Positions 18,414-27,051 of a stretch of DNA of 64,000 nt are shown piece by piece (position 1 is the stretch's first letter; every line of letters begins with the position of its first letter). Origin of the DNA: CAWEPK01 sp963835595. Its GTDB lineage: Bacteria > Desulfobacterota > Syntrophorhabdia > Syntrophorhabdales > WCHB1-27. The notes under the pieces were generated by a model that saw only the letters and a program-made list of their open reading frames with translations, did no database searches and was not told where the DNA came from. The translations under genes were made by a program, and so were the position numbers. Location: NCBI GenBank assembly GCA_963835595.1, contig CAWIGL010000002.1, forward strand, positions 744,001-808,000, in the 5' to 3' direction.

Positions 18414-18830
18414 TCATCTCCCTGCCGGCGCGCCCCCTGCGATCTCCCGTATCCTCTTCACTATAAAATTGCCCTGCGTCCCCGGAGGAAAAACTTCGGC
18501 GACGCCGTGCTTTCTCAGTAATTTCGCGTCATCGTTCGGCACGATGCCCCCGACAACCAGCTTGATGTCCTCCATGCCGCCTTCGGAAAGCAGGCGCTTG
18601 ATCTTCGGAATAACGGTATCGTGCTTCCGGGAGAGTATGCTCAGGCCGATCACGTCCACGGATTCCTGTATCGCAGCCCGGACTATCTCATCGGCAGTCC
18701 GGCGGATCCCCAGATAGATCACCTCCATGCCCGCATCCCTGAGTATCTGGCTCACGTATCTTGCCCCCACGTCGTGAACGTCGAGGCCGGGGTTTGCGAT
18801 CAATATCTTGATCTGACGCTTCCTTTTCAT
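18414..18830 (-). CDS. B12-binding small subunit of an acyl-CoA mutase
   Basis: A 138-residue cobalamin-binding domain of the methylmalonyl-CoA mutase type. The lower-axial His lies in the DxHxxG motif (DVHDVGAR, residues 17-24). SVDVIGLSILS and the GG of KLVVGGIVP line the nucleotide tail pocket. It starts in the ATGA overlap with the stop codon of the large subunit, so the two are translationally coupled and form one split mutase, as in isobutyryl- and 2-hydroxyisobutyryl-CoA mutases. Confidence 0.9.
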   Translation of the reverse strand: MKRKRQIKILIANPGLDVHDVGARYVSQILRDAGMEVIYLGIRRTADEIVRAAIQESVDVIGLSILSRKHDTVIPKIKRLLSEGGMEDIKLVVGGIVPNDDAKLLRKHGVAEVFPPGTQGNFIVKRIREIAGGAPAGR

Positions 18831-20556
18831 CGGCCGGCTCCCCTGGCGTTACCACCGGGTGCGTCCTTAGGCCCCTGGCCGTACTCCCCGAGAACAGTCT
18901 TCATGGCGCCTACGATCTCGCCAAGGGTCGCACCCGATTTTACCGCCTCTATCAGCGCCGGCATGATATTTTCCCGACCGGCGGCAGTTTTTACAACATC
19001 CTCCAGGGACCGCGCCGCCAGCTTTCCGTTCCGCCGTTTCCTGAAGGACTTGAGACGGGCGATCTTCTTCCGCTGCACGGCAAGGTCCACCTTCATCAGC
19101 TCCACCGGCACCTCTTCTTCGACCTGGTACTTATTGACCCCGACGATCACACGCTCCCCGGATTCGATATCTTTTAATTTGCGGAAGTTGCACCGGAATA
19201 TCTCATTCTCGAAATAGCCCGTCTCGATCCCCCGGATCACGCCGTTGAGCATCCTGCCCCCATGATCCATGCCCTCCCCCATCTTCTCTATCTCCTTCAG
19301 GTATTCCCATGCCCTTCTCTCTATCTCGTTCGTCAGGCTTTCCACGTAATAGGAGCCGGCGAGCGGATCGACGGTGTCGGTGACGCCCGACTCCTCGGCG
19401 AGAATATGGTTGATCCTGGAGGCGATAGTCGCTGCCTTCTCGGTAGGGATGGAAAGCGCTTCGTCGAAAGAGGAGACGAAGACGCCCTGGGCGCCTCCGA
19501 GGACTGCGGCGAGGGCGTGAATCGTCGAGCGGATGATGTTGTTGTAAGGCTGCTGGGCCGTGAGGGCGACGCCGCTTGTCTTGCAGAACGTGCGCCAGTA
19601 CAGCGACTCCGTCTTCTTCGCCTTAAACCGCTCTTTCATGATCCTTGCGTACATCCTCCGCTCCGCCCTCAGCTTCGCCACCTCTTCGAACAGCTCGTTG
19701 TTCACGTTGTGATAAAAAGTCATCCTGGGCGCAAAGTCATCTACGTCGAGGCCCCTTGCGCGTATCGCTTCCGTGTAGGCCATCGCGTGGGCAAGGGCGA
19801 AGGCGACTTCCTGGACGCAATCGCCGCCCGACTCGCGAATGGCGTTGCCGTAAACGGAGATGGGGTTCCATTTCGGCACGTTCTTCAACGTGAACTCGAC
19901 GATGTCGAGACAGATCCGAAGCGAAGGCAGCAACGGGAAAATCGAGCACTTCTGACAGACAAAGGTCTGGAAAGGCTCGTTGAGGCAACTGCCCGTCAGC
20001 CTGTTGACGGGAACCCCCTGCCTCTCTGCAAGACCGACGTACATGGCCAGAAGCACGGCCGCGACGCCGGAGTCGTAAAGGACCATGTTGTTGAAGACCT
20101 TGTCCAGCGGGAAGCCCTCCATCAGGACCGCCATATCCTCGATGGTGTCGATGGCCACCCCTATCTTGCCGACCTCGCCCTCGGCAAGGGGGTCGTCGGA
20201 ATCGAGCCGAAGTTGGTAGGGGCGTCATAAAGCTGGGTGGTAGCGGCAAAACCGGGCAGGTATCCGGCCTGCCCGCCCTGCTCAAAAAGGTATTTGAACC
20301 TCTTGTTGGCCTGCTCCGGCAGCCCGTACCCGGTCCCCAGCCGCATGTGCCATAACAGGGACCTGTACATGTTCGGGTAAAGGCCGCGCGTGAAGGGGTA
20401 GACGCCGGGGTCCGCCAGGTCTCTGCCGTAATCCAGGTGCTTTATGTCCGACGGCCTGTAGACCCGCTTTATCGGTATGCCCGAATACGTTTTGAATTCC
20501 TTCTTTCTTGCTGTTTTTTGCAGCTCCTCTTCGGACTCCCGTCTGTTGCTCATCAT
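18827..20556 (-). CDS. B12-dependent acyl-CoA mutase large subunit, divergent active site (frameshifted)
   Basis: About 576 residues after adding one base near 20209 (…PTNFG / FDSDDPLAEGEVGKIGVAI). The fold is that of methylmalonyl-CoA mutase alpha subunits (YPFTRGLYPNMYRS, PISVYGNAIRESGG, DPLAGSYYVESLT). Aligned by motif with the P. shermanii enzyme from memory, Arg82 becomes Leu, Tyr89 becomes Gly (RLGTGYG), His122 becomes Asn, Arg207 becomes Gln and His244 becomes Ala. Loss of both carboxylate-contact residues argues against methylmalonyl-CoA. Gln at the Arg207 position is as in isobutyryl-CoA mutase. The Gly suggests a wider pocket. A loop about 7 residues longer than usual precedes FDSDD. 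It is co-encoded with the small subunit and MeaB. Confidence 0.85.
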
Positions 20557-20563
20557 TTGCCCC

Positions 20564-21346
20564 TTATTCTCCCCGAAACTGAGGTTCTCTGCCGTTCAGA
20601 AACGCCTCCATGCCTTCCAGGTGGTCGTCCGATTTGAACAACAAAGAGTTCCCGAATGACTCCATGAGGTTGACGCATCTAAGGTCCGCATCGAGGCCGG
20701 CGAGCAGGTTAGCCTTGGCCATCCCCATTGCCTTCGTCGCCCCCTTGCACAGCTTGCGGGCCAGGGACCCGATCTCGTCCTCCAGCGTCCCGTCTTCGAC
20801 GATCCGGCTGATCAGGCCGACCCTCAGCGCCTCATACGCGTCGATGGGCTCGCCCGTCATAATCATTTCCCTCGCCTTGGCCAGCCCGACGACCCTTGGA
20901 AGGAAATACGTAGTCCCCGTATCGGGAACGAGCCCTATGCGGGTGAAGGGTGCGCCGAATTTCGCCCCCCTGGTCGCAAGGACGATGTCGCTCGCGAGCA
21001 CCGCGCTCAGGCCGGCCCCTGTCGCCGCCCCCTGCACGCCCGTAATGACGGGTTTTTCGAGATAAGCCAGGTCGTAGAATATCCTGCATATCTTCAGCAC
21101 CCGCTCCCGTCCGGCCACGATCCCCTCTTTACCGCCCATCGTCTTGATGTCGCCGCCCGCGCAAAACGTCTTCCCCTCGGAAGTAATAACGACCACTTTT
21201 ACGGCCCCGTCGGCCTTGATGTCGCTGATCACCTCGATCAGCTCTTCACGTATCTCAAGGTTCAGGGCGTTATGCTCGTCGGGCCTGTTCAGCCGGACCC
21301 GCGCGATCCCTTGCTCTTTTTCGTAAATAATCAGCTTGAGACCCAT
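20564..21346 (-). CDS. Enoyl-CoA hydratase/isomerase family protein
   Basis: A 260-residue crotonase-fold protein, starting at ATG 21346 after a GGGAGGAC site; the start overlaps the MeaB stop as TAATG. Oxyanion-hole segments are FCAGGDIKTM and GAATGAGLSAVLASDIVLA. The second catalytic Glu position reads LVPDTGTTYFLPR, i.e. Asp as in many isomerase-type members (PaaG-like), so double-bond isomerisation is as likely as hydration. It acts on acyl-CoA intermediates made by the acyl-CoA dehydrogenase of the same run. Confidence 0.85.
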   Translation of the reverse strand: MGLKLIIYEKEQGIARVRLNRPDEHNALNLEIREELIEVISDIKADGAVKVVVITSEGKTFCAGGDIKTMGGKEGIVAGRERVLKICRIFYDLAYLEKPVITGVQGAATGAGLSAVLASDIVLATRGAKFGAPFTRIGLVPDTGTTYFLPRVVGLAKAREMIMTGEPIDAYEALRVGLISRIVEDGTLEDEIGSLARKLCKGATKAMGMAKANLLAGLDADLRCVNLMESFGNSLLFKSDDHLEGMEAFLNGREPQFRGE

Positions 21347-22311
21347 TACTGTCCTCCCTGCTTCAAGGTCTGCTTCATCCCGGCCCACACGATCTCTGCC
21401 GCGCTGTGCGGGTCCGTCTTATGTCCTGCAACGTCCTCGACGATCTTTTTGAAGGCGGGGTCCCCCTCGCAGCGCATCGAGAGGTCCTCAAGGATGCGGC
21501 GCTGAAGAATGCCGATTACCCTGCGGCCGGTCCTGAAATACGTGCGCTCCAGGCCGGCCTCCGCGCCCTCCGTGAGGCGCCTGTGGTGCTCTATCCCCTC
21601 CAGCGCCTCCTCGATGCCGAGGCCCGCGACTGCATCGGTTATGAAGACAGGGGGCAGGGCGGCCCCTGTCCCGGCTTTCAATTGCAGGGAGAACAAAAGC
21701 TCGTTCTTCATCCTTCGTGCATCATGCTCGTTGAGGGCAGCCTTATTGATGATGAATATATCGGCAACCTCCGCAACCCCGCTCTTCATATGCTGTACAT
21801 GGTCGCCGGCGCCCGGCGCAAGGACGAGAATAACGGTAGAGGCCACGTCCATGATGTCGATGCCTTCCTGACCCAGCCCCACGGTTTCCACAAGGATTGC
21901 GTCCTTCCCCGAGGCGTCGAGCACGCATATGATGTCGCCCGTCGTGCTCGCCAGCCCTCCCGAGCCGCCCCTTGAGGCAAGGCTCTTGATAAATATCCTG
22001 GGGTCCCGGCCCGACGCTCGCATACGGACCCGGTCGCCCAGCACCGCGCCCCCGGTAAACGGGCTTGTAGGATCGACAGCCACCACCCCCACGGTTTTCC
22101 CCTGCGCCAGCAGTAGACCGGTCAACCGGTCTACGAGCGTGCTTTTCCCCACGCCCGGCGCCCCCGTCAACCCGATCACATGGGCCTTTCCCGCATGGCG
22201 GTAAAGCTTCTTCACGACTCCCAGGGCGCTTCGGGAATGCTCCTCTATCTCGCGCATCAGCTTGGCCGATGCCGCAATGTCGCCCTTCAGGACCTTTTCG
22301 TAGATACCCAT
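21346..22311 (-). CDS. meaB: MeaB-type mutase-chaperone GTPase
   Basis: About 321 residues of the MeaB/ArgK G3E GTPase family, which loads and protects B12 on acyl-CoA mutases. Walker A is GAPGVGKST; the Walker B region is DAILVETVGLGQEG. The guanine-specificity motif NKxD is NKAA here (IINKAALNEHDA), so the Asp is lost and nucleotide selectivity may be relaxed. Start ATG 22311 is preferred over a GTG at 22323; neither has a strong ribosome site. Its position beside the mutase genes supports the assignment. Confidence 0.85.
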   Translation of the reverse strand: MGIYEKVLKGDIAASAKLMREIEEHSRSALGVVKKLYRHAGKAHVIGLTGAPGVGKSTLVDRLTGLLLAQGKTVGVVAVDPTSPFTGGAVLGDRVRMRASGRDPRIFIKSLASRGGSGGLASTTGDIICVLDASGKDAILVETVGLGQEGIDIMDVASTVILVLAPGAGDHVQHMKSGVAEVADIFIINKAALNEHDARRMKNELLFSLQLKAGTGAALPPVFITDAVAGLGIEEALEGIEHHRRLTEGAEAGLERTYFRTGRRVIGILQRRILEDLSMRCEGDPAFKKIVEDVAGHKTDPHSAAEIVWAGMKQTLKQGGQ

Positions 22312-22339
22312 GTCAGACCGCACCCATAGGGCAATCCTG

Positions 22340-23338
22340 CTATTTTTCGACGGCGCCGTAGGCGTCGATCAGCGCCGGGACGACCTTCCGGTAATCTCCG
22401 ACGATGCCGAAGTCCGCCTCTTTGAAGATCTGGGCGTCAGGGTCCCTGTTTATCGCCACTATGCACCTTGCGCCCGAGCAGCCGGCCATGTGCTGGAGCG
22501 CCCCTGATATGCCGACGGCTATATAGAGCTTGGGGCTGATCGTCCTGCCCGTCTGCCCGATCTCCATGCTTTTCGGCATCCAGCCCTCGTCGCAAGGCAC
22601 CCTGCTGACGCCGACCGCCGCCCCGAGGAGCCCGGCCAGCCGGGAAAGGAGCTCGAAGCCTTCCGCCCCTCCGATTCCCCCGCCCCCGGCGACCACCACC
22701 TCCGCTTCTTCCAGCTTTACCCCTTTAATTTCTTCTTTGACGGTCTCGACGAGGCCCATCTCCGGTCTTGCCGCTGCGGCGCCTGCGTCGATCGTCACGA
22801 CCCGCCCCTGCCTTGAGGCGTCGGAAGCAGCCGGTTTGGCCGCCCGGGGCCTGATCGTAGACACGTGGGGTCCGGACCCTTCCATTTCCCACACGGCGAG
22901 CGCCTGACCGCCGTAGACGGGCTTCGTGAAGAAGAACTTCTGCGCCCCTGCGTCGGCCCTCACGCCGGTGCAGTCCGTCACCGCCTGGGCGCGCAGCCTC
23001 GCCGCAAGCCTCGGGGCCACGTCCCGCCCGACATCACCGTGGGAGAAAAGCACGAGAGAGGGCGCGAGCGCCCCGCACGCCTGCGCGAGCACGGCTGCGT
23101 ATAACTGCGGCTGAAACTCGTCCAGGGAGACATCTTTTGCCGAGCAGACGATGTCCGCGCCGGCCGCGATAAGCCCTCCCGCCGCGTCATCGACTCCGCT
23201 GCCGAGAACGAAAAACGCCAAAGGCAGGCCGAGCTCGTCCGCCGGCGCCCGTCCCACGGTAAGCAGCTCCAGGGCCGAAAGAGGAATCTCTTTACCGGTC
23301 ATTCTCTCGCATATCATTACGACCTTGCCTTGCTCCAC
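22340..23338 (-). CDS. etfA: Electron transfer flavoprotein alpha subunit (FixB-like)
   Basis: A 332-residue ETF alpha subunit. The FAD-binding C-terminal domain is clear: GQTGRTISPKLYIAVGISGALQHMAGCSGARCIVAINRDPDAQIF. GTG 23338 follows GGAGGT at 5 nt. With etfB, FixC- and FixX-like genes it makes up a FixABCX set, which takes electrons from acyl-CoA dehydrogenases and passes them to quinone, or bifurcates between ferredoxin and quinone. Confidence 0.9.
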   Translation of the reverse strand: MEQGKVVMICERMTGKEIPLSALELLTVGRAPADELGLPLAFFVLGSGVDDAAGGLIAAGADIVCSAKDVSLDEFQPQLYAAVLAQACGALAPSLVLFSHGDVGRDVAPRLAARLRAQAVTDCTGVRADAGAQKFFFTKPVYGGQALAVWEMEGSGPHVSTIRPRAAKPAASDASRQGRVVTIDAGAAAARPEMGLVETVKEEIKGVKLEEAEVVVAGGGGIGGAEGFELLSRLAGLLGAAVGVSRVPCDEGWMPKSMEIGQTGRTISPKLYIAVGISGALQHMAGCSGARCIVAINRDPDAQIFKEADFGIVGDYRKVVPALIDAYGAVEK

Positions 23339-23365
23339 TCTGACCTCCGAGGCCCGATATCCCCG

Positions 23366-24163
23366 TTATAAAATGCCTGCTTCCCTTAATCTGCCGATCA
23401 GCCTGGCGCCCGCTTCGTCCATCGTTTCCGCAGCGACGAATTCGCACGTCCGGCTCTGCTCCTGCCTGAAAAGCCCCGACAGCCGCTTCCCCTGAGGCGC
23501 ATTTGCAGGCGGCGGAGAAACGCCTATATCGCCGGCCGACCATACGGTGAGCTTTCTCCTGGCAGCAGAGATGATGCCCATGCCTGTCGGCAGGCGCGGC
23601 TTGCCTACCTCGTTGCTCACGGTTATGACGGCGGGCAACGAGGTCTCGAAGGTCTGGTAACCGTCGAGGGTGACCCTCTTTACCCGCAGCTTCCCGTCGG
23701 CTACGGCGGCTTCCATCGCCAGGGTGACGAGGGGGAGGCCGAGCCGGTCCGCGATGATGGCGCCGACCATACCCTCGTCCCAATCAACGGCCTGTCTTCC
23801 GCAAAGGACCAACCGGTAACCGCCTATCTTTTCTATTGCCTTTGTCAGAGCCGATGCGACGCCGAAGCTGTCCAGCGTCGCAAAGGAATCATCGCTCAGC
23901 ATGATAGCGTCGTCCGCCCCCATAGCGATTGCCTGTTTGAGGACTTCGTCCGCGCCTGACGCCTCCAGGCCCAGCGCAGTCACGCGGCCGCCGTTTGCCG
24001 CCTTGAACCGCAAGGCAAGCTCAAGGGCGTGGGCATCGTATGGGTTCATCACCTGCGGGATGCCCTGGGGCGGAATAACCCGGCACTGCCCGCTGTCGAT
24101 GACAAACTTCGCTGGAGGTATCGCAGGATCGAGCACCCGCTTGACGCATACAATGCTATTCAT
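23366..24163 (-). CDS. etfB: Electron transfer flavoprotein beta subunit (FixA-like)
   Basis: A 265-residue ETF beta/FixA protein. It starts MNSIVCVKRVLDP at 24163, the usual family opening. VMNPYDAHALELALRFK, CGRQAVDWDEGMVGA and ETSLPAVITVSNEVGKPRLP are standard signatures. It sits between fixX-like and etfA genes, in the normal order of fix clusters. Confidence 0.9.
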   Translation of the reverse strand: MNSIVCVKRVLDPAIPPAKFVIDSGQCRVIPPQGIPQVMNPYDAHALELALRFKAANGGRVTALGLEASGADEVLKQAIAMGADDAIMLSDDSFATLDSFGVASALTKAIEKIGGYRLVLCGRQAVDWDEGMVGAIIADRLGLPLVTLAMEAAVADGKLRVKRVTLDGYQTFETSLPAVITVSNEVGKPRLPTGMGIISAARRKLTVWSAGDIGVSPPPANAPQGKRLSGLFRQEQSRTCEFVAAETMDEAGARLIGRLREAGIL

Positions 24164-24182
24164 CTTTTCTGCCGCTCCCTTT

Positions 24183-24461
24183 CTATCCAAATTGATACAT
24201 GATGCCGAAACCCGCCCTAGGCAACACCCACTTAACGGCCTTCCTGTCGCAGACGATGCGGCAGCTCCCGCATTCGAGGCACCCCTCGAAGGAGAAGACC
24301 ATCCGGCCGTCCGCCGGTTTGTAACAGCCGGCCGGGCAGGCATATGTGCACGCGTAATGCGGACAGGTCTCGCAGACGGCGCAATCGACCGTAACGTGGA
24401 CCTCCTGGTCGATATCGTACTTGTTGACGGACAGGCTCTCCTCTATTGTTCTCACGCTCAT
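24183..24461 (-). CDS. fixX: FixX-like ferredoxin
   Basis: A 92-residue ferredoxin. The cysteines are arranged CAVCETCPHYACTYACPAGCY and CLECGSCRIVCD, as in FixX/ETF-QO C-terminal domains. It overlaps the stop of the FixC-like gene by 4 bp (ATGA). It should be the iron-sulfur partner that moves electrons from the FixC flavoprotein. Confidence 0.9.
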   Translation of the reverse strand: MSVRTIEESLSVNKYDIDQEVHVTVDCAVCETCPHYACTYACPAGCYKPADGRMVFSFEGCLECGSCRIVCDRKAVKWVLPRAGFGIMYQFG

Positions 24462-25750
24462 AGAGACCCGATCCCTTTAAGGAAATCCGACGCAAGGCGC
24501 GCCATGCCTATCCTGCCTCTCATCGTCTCGCGGAAAAGCCGCCATGCGTGCTTCCTCGGCTTTCCGTCGCTTGTGAATATCCGCTCGGCGAAAGCGCAGG
24601 CCATTTCCGGATATAGATCGTATATTCTCGGGTTCTCAAGAAAGGCGACGGACTTCGCGAATGTCCGAAGGTCTTTCAGGACAAAGCCGTCTTCCAGGAG
24701 GCTTTGGTAGTGGCTGAGCGACCCGGCGGAAAAATCGTTCCTTTCCTTTGCCCTTATGACGGCCCCGGCGGCTGCCACACCCGACGCCACCGCGAGGTTG
24801 GCCCCTTCCAGAACAAGGCCGGTCGCGAGGACGAAAGAGGCCGCATCGCCTGCGACAAGCATCCCGTCCGTGTAGAGCCTTGAGGGAGATGCGGCGGGAA
24901 GGGGTATCAGGTGGGCGGAGTATTCCGCGAGCTTGCCGCCGTCGATAAGCTTTGCCACAGCCGGGTGGCGCTTGAATGCGTCCAGCAGCGCGTCGATCGT
25001 CTGCTTCCTTTCTACGAGGCCCTCCAATTGCGCAACGACCCCGACCGACAGGCTGTCCTTGTTCGTATAAATGAACCCGCCCCCCGGCACGCCCTTCGTA
25101 AACGACCCGAAGAATTCCCAGGCTATGCCTTCCTTTTCATCGAGGTTGAACCGTGCCTCTATCTCTTTGGGTGAGAGCTGTATGATCTCTTTTACGCCCT
25201 GTTTGACGTACCGGGGCTGAAGCTCCTCCCTTAAGCCCGCCTCCCTGGCCAGCACCGAATTGACGCCGTCGCACGCGACGACGACGTGCGCCCCTATCTC
25301 GTCCCCGCCGGCCTTTATGCCGACTACGCGCCCCCCGCTTTTGACAAGGCCCTCTGCTTCGAGACCGGACACTAGGACGGCCCCCGCTTTTTCGGCCTGG
25401 CCAGCGAGCCAGCGGTCGAACTTAGACCGCAGGAGGACGACCCCGTTGTACGGTCTGGCGGAAAAGCCCTGCGCAGCAAACTCCACGGAGAGAGACGCTT
25501 TTTCGGAGAGCATCGAGACTTTATGGCAGCCTACGTACCTTTCGTAAGGGGCCGCTTCGAAAAAGTCGGGGAACAGCTCGGCCAGAGAGGGTCCGTAATA
25601 CGCTCCCCCCCACATGTTCTTGGCGCCGGGGAACCCTCCCCTTTCGACTAAAAGCACCTCAAGGCCGGCCCTTGCCATGCTGTACGCGCAGGTGGCCCCC
25701 GCAGGACCCGCGCCGACAACGATGGCATCGAAGGGTTTATCCATTACCAT
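24458..25750 (-). CDS. fixC: FixC-like FAD-dependent ETF:quinone oxidoreductase subunit
   Basis: A 430-residue flavoprotein of the geranylgeranyl-reductase/FixC group. FAD motifs are AIVVGAGPAGATCAYSMARAG, GADEIGAHVVVACDG-type strand 3 and GMLVAGDAASF. A TAAAGGA site precedes the start. The C-terminal part contains the amphipathic quinone-site segment expected of the family (FAKSVAFLENPRIY). It works with the FixX, EtfA and EtfB partners downstream. Confidence 0.9.
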   Translation of the reverse strand: MVMDKPFDAIVVGAGPAGATCAYSMARAGLEVLLVERGGFPGAKNMWGGAYYGPSLAELFPDFFEAAPYERYVGCHKVSMLSEKASLSVEFAAQGFSARPYNGVVLLRSKFDRWLAGQAEKAGAVLVSGLEAEGLVKSGGRVVGIKAGGDEIGAHVVVACDGVNSVLAREAGLREELQPRYVKQGVKEIIQLSPKEIEARFNLDEKEGIAWEFFGSFTKGVPGGGFIYTNKDSLSVGVVAQLEGLVERKQTIDALLDAFKRHPAVAKLIDGGKLAEYSAHLIPLPAASPSRLYTDGMLVAGDAASFVLATGLVLEGANLAVASGVAAAGAVIRAKERNDFSAGSLSHYQSLLEDGFVLKDLRTFAKSVAFLENPRIYDLYPEMACAFAERIFTSDGKPRKHAWRLFRETMRGRIGMARLASDFLKGIGSL

Positions 25751-25757
25751 TATTCCT

Positions 25758-26912
25758 TTAGAGAAATGCGCTCATCCCCAGGAGCTCGCGGCCGATTATC
25801 AGCTTCTGCATCCCGTTCGTGCCTGCCGAGACAACGGTAAGAATGGCGTCCCGGTAATGGTGCGCTATCGGATAATCTTCGCTGCACCCGTAGGCCCCGT
25901 GCACCTGGACCGCCCTCGCGGAAACCTGCACGGCCAGCTCAGACGCAAGCAATTTCGCCTCCGCCACCGCCCTGGCGGAGGGCAGACGCCTGTCCATGAG
26001 GGAGGCGGCATAATACGTCAGGCACCGCACTGCATCGATCTCGGCCGCCATCCGGGCTATCTCGTCCTGCACAAGCTGGAACTCGCCTATGAATTTCCCG
26101 AACTGGCGTCTCTCCTTGGCATATTTGATGCTGGAATCGAGGCAGCTCTGCGCTATGCCGAGCGCCCCGGCGGCGACAAAGAGGCGCGCCACCCCGATGC
26201 CGTAGAGGGTGTTGTTCAGACCTCTGCCGACCTCGCCTATTACGTTCTCCTTCGGCACCCGCGTATCCTGGAACCTCGCCTGTCCTACATTCCCGGACCT
26301 GTCGCCTACCGCCTCCAGGCTCGACTGGGAGATGCCCGAAGACCGGGTGCGGTCGACCAGAAAGCTGGTAAGGCCCTTCGCCCCCTTGCTCTTGTCCGTC
26401 TGGGCCAGGACAATCATATAGTCGGCCACCCCCAGGTTCGTCGTCCAGGTCTTATTGCCGTTGATTACCCAATCGTCCCCGTCGGCAACGGCCTGCGTCT
26501 GGGTGGCCGCAGCGTCGCTGCCCGCATTGGGCTCGACCCCGCAGGTCGCCATGAGCCTCTCGCCGCTGCAAACGAGAGGCAGATAGGTCTTCTTCAGCGA
26601 TTCCGAGCCGAACGCGGTAAGTATCGTCCCGCCGAAGCTCAAAGGGCCGCAGGCGGCAAGGGCCTGCGCAAAGCTCCCCCATGCAATCTGCTCCCAGATG
26701 ACCGCGCACGTTACGTAATCGAGGCCCAATCCCCCGTAATCCTGGGGGATGTGGAGACCGATCAATCCGAGAGCGCCCAGCTTGCGGATATTCTCCCGGT
26801 GCTGCTTCCCTTCCTTTTCGTACTCCTTCAGACTGGGCAGGATCTCCTGCTCGGCGAACTTCCGGGCCAGATCTTTGAACATCTTCTGTTCCTGCGTGAG
26901 CTCGAAATCCAT
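25758..26912 (-). CDS. Acyl-CoA dehydrogenase
   Basis: A 384-residue acyl-CoA dehydrogenase beginning MDFELTQEQKMF. Family signatures are GLDYVTCAVIWEQIAWG, ATCGVEPNAGSDAAATQT and QVHGAYGCSEDYPIAHHYRDA. The usual catalytic-base Glu of short/medium-chain enzymes would lie in the last block; there GAYGCSEDYP offers Ser-Glu-Asp, typical of the broader family. It introduces the alpha,beta double bond and reduces ETF. It is the first enzyme gene after the TRAP transporter. Confidence 0.9.
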   Translation of the reverse strand: MDFELTQEQKMFKDLARKFAEQEILPSLKEYEKEGKQHRENIRKLGALGLIGLHIPQDYGGLGLDYVTCAVIWEQIAWGSFAQALAACGPLSFGGTILTAFGSESLKKTYLPLVCSGERLMATCGVEPNAGSDAAATQTQAVADGDDWVINGNKTWTTNLGVADYMIVLAQTDKSKGAKGLTSFLVDRTRSSGISQSSLEAVGDRSGNVGQARFQDTRVPKENVIGEVGRGLNNTLYGIGVARLFVAAGALGIAQSCLDSSIKYAKERRQFGKFIGEFQLVQDEIARMAAEIDAVRCLTYYAASLMDRRLPSARAVAEAKLLASELAVQVSARAVQVHGAYGCSEDYPIAHHYRDAILTVVSAGTNGMQKLIIGRELLGMSAFL

Positions 26913-26996
26913 CTCAGACTCCCTCTTTTCAACCGCCTCTGCGCGTGATGTCCGCCGTTCGAGCGGTCCCCGGTATCACGCTTCGATCTCATATCC

Positions 26997-27020
26997 GCGC
27001 CGGGCTTTTTTGCCCGGCGC
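26997..27020. terminator. Strong intergenic hairpin (possible attenuator or processing site)
   Basis: A perfect 9-bp GCGCCGGGC/GCCCGGCGC stem with a T6 (A6 on the transcript) loop lies between the TRAP solute-binding gene and the acyl-CoA dehydrogenase gene. No U tract follows on the reverse strand, so it may only reduce read-through or stabilise the upstream mRNA. Confidence 0.45.
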
Positions 27021-27051
27021 CCTTTCTTCTGCGGTCCCTTCGCTGCGACGA

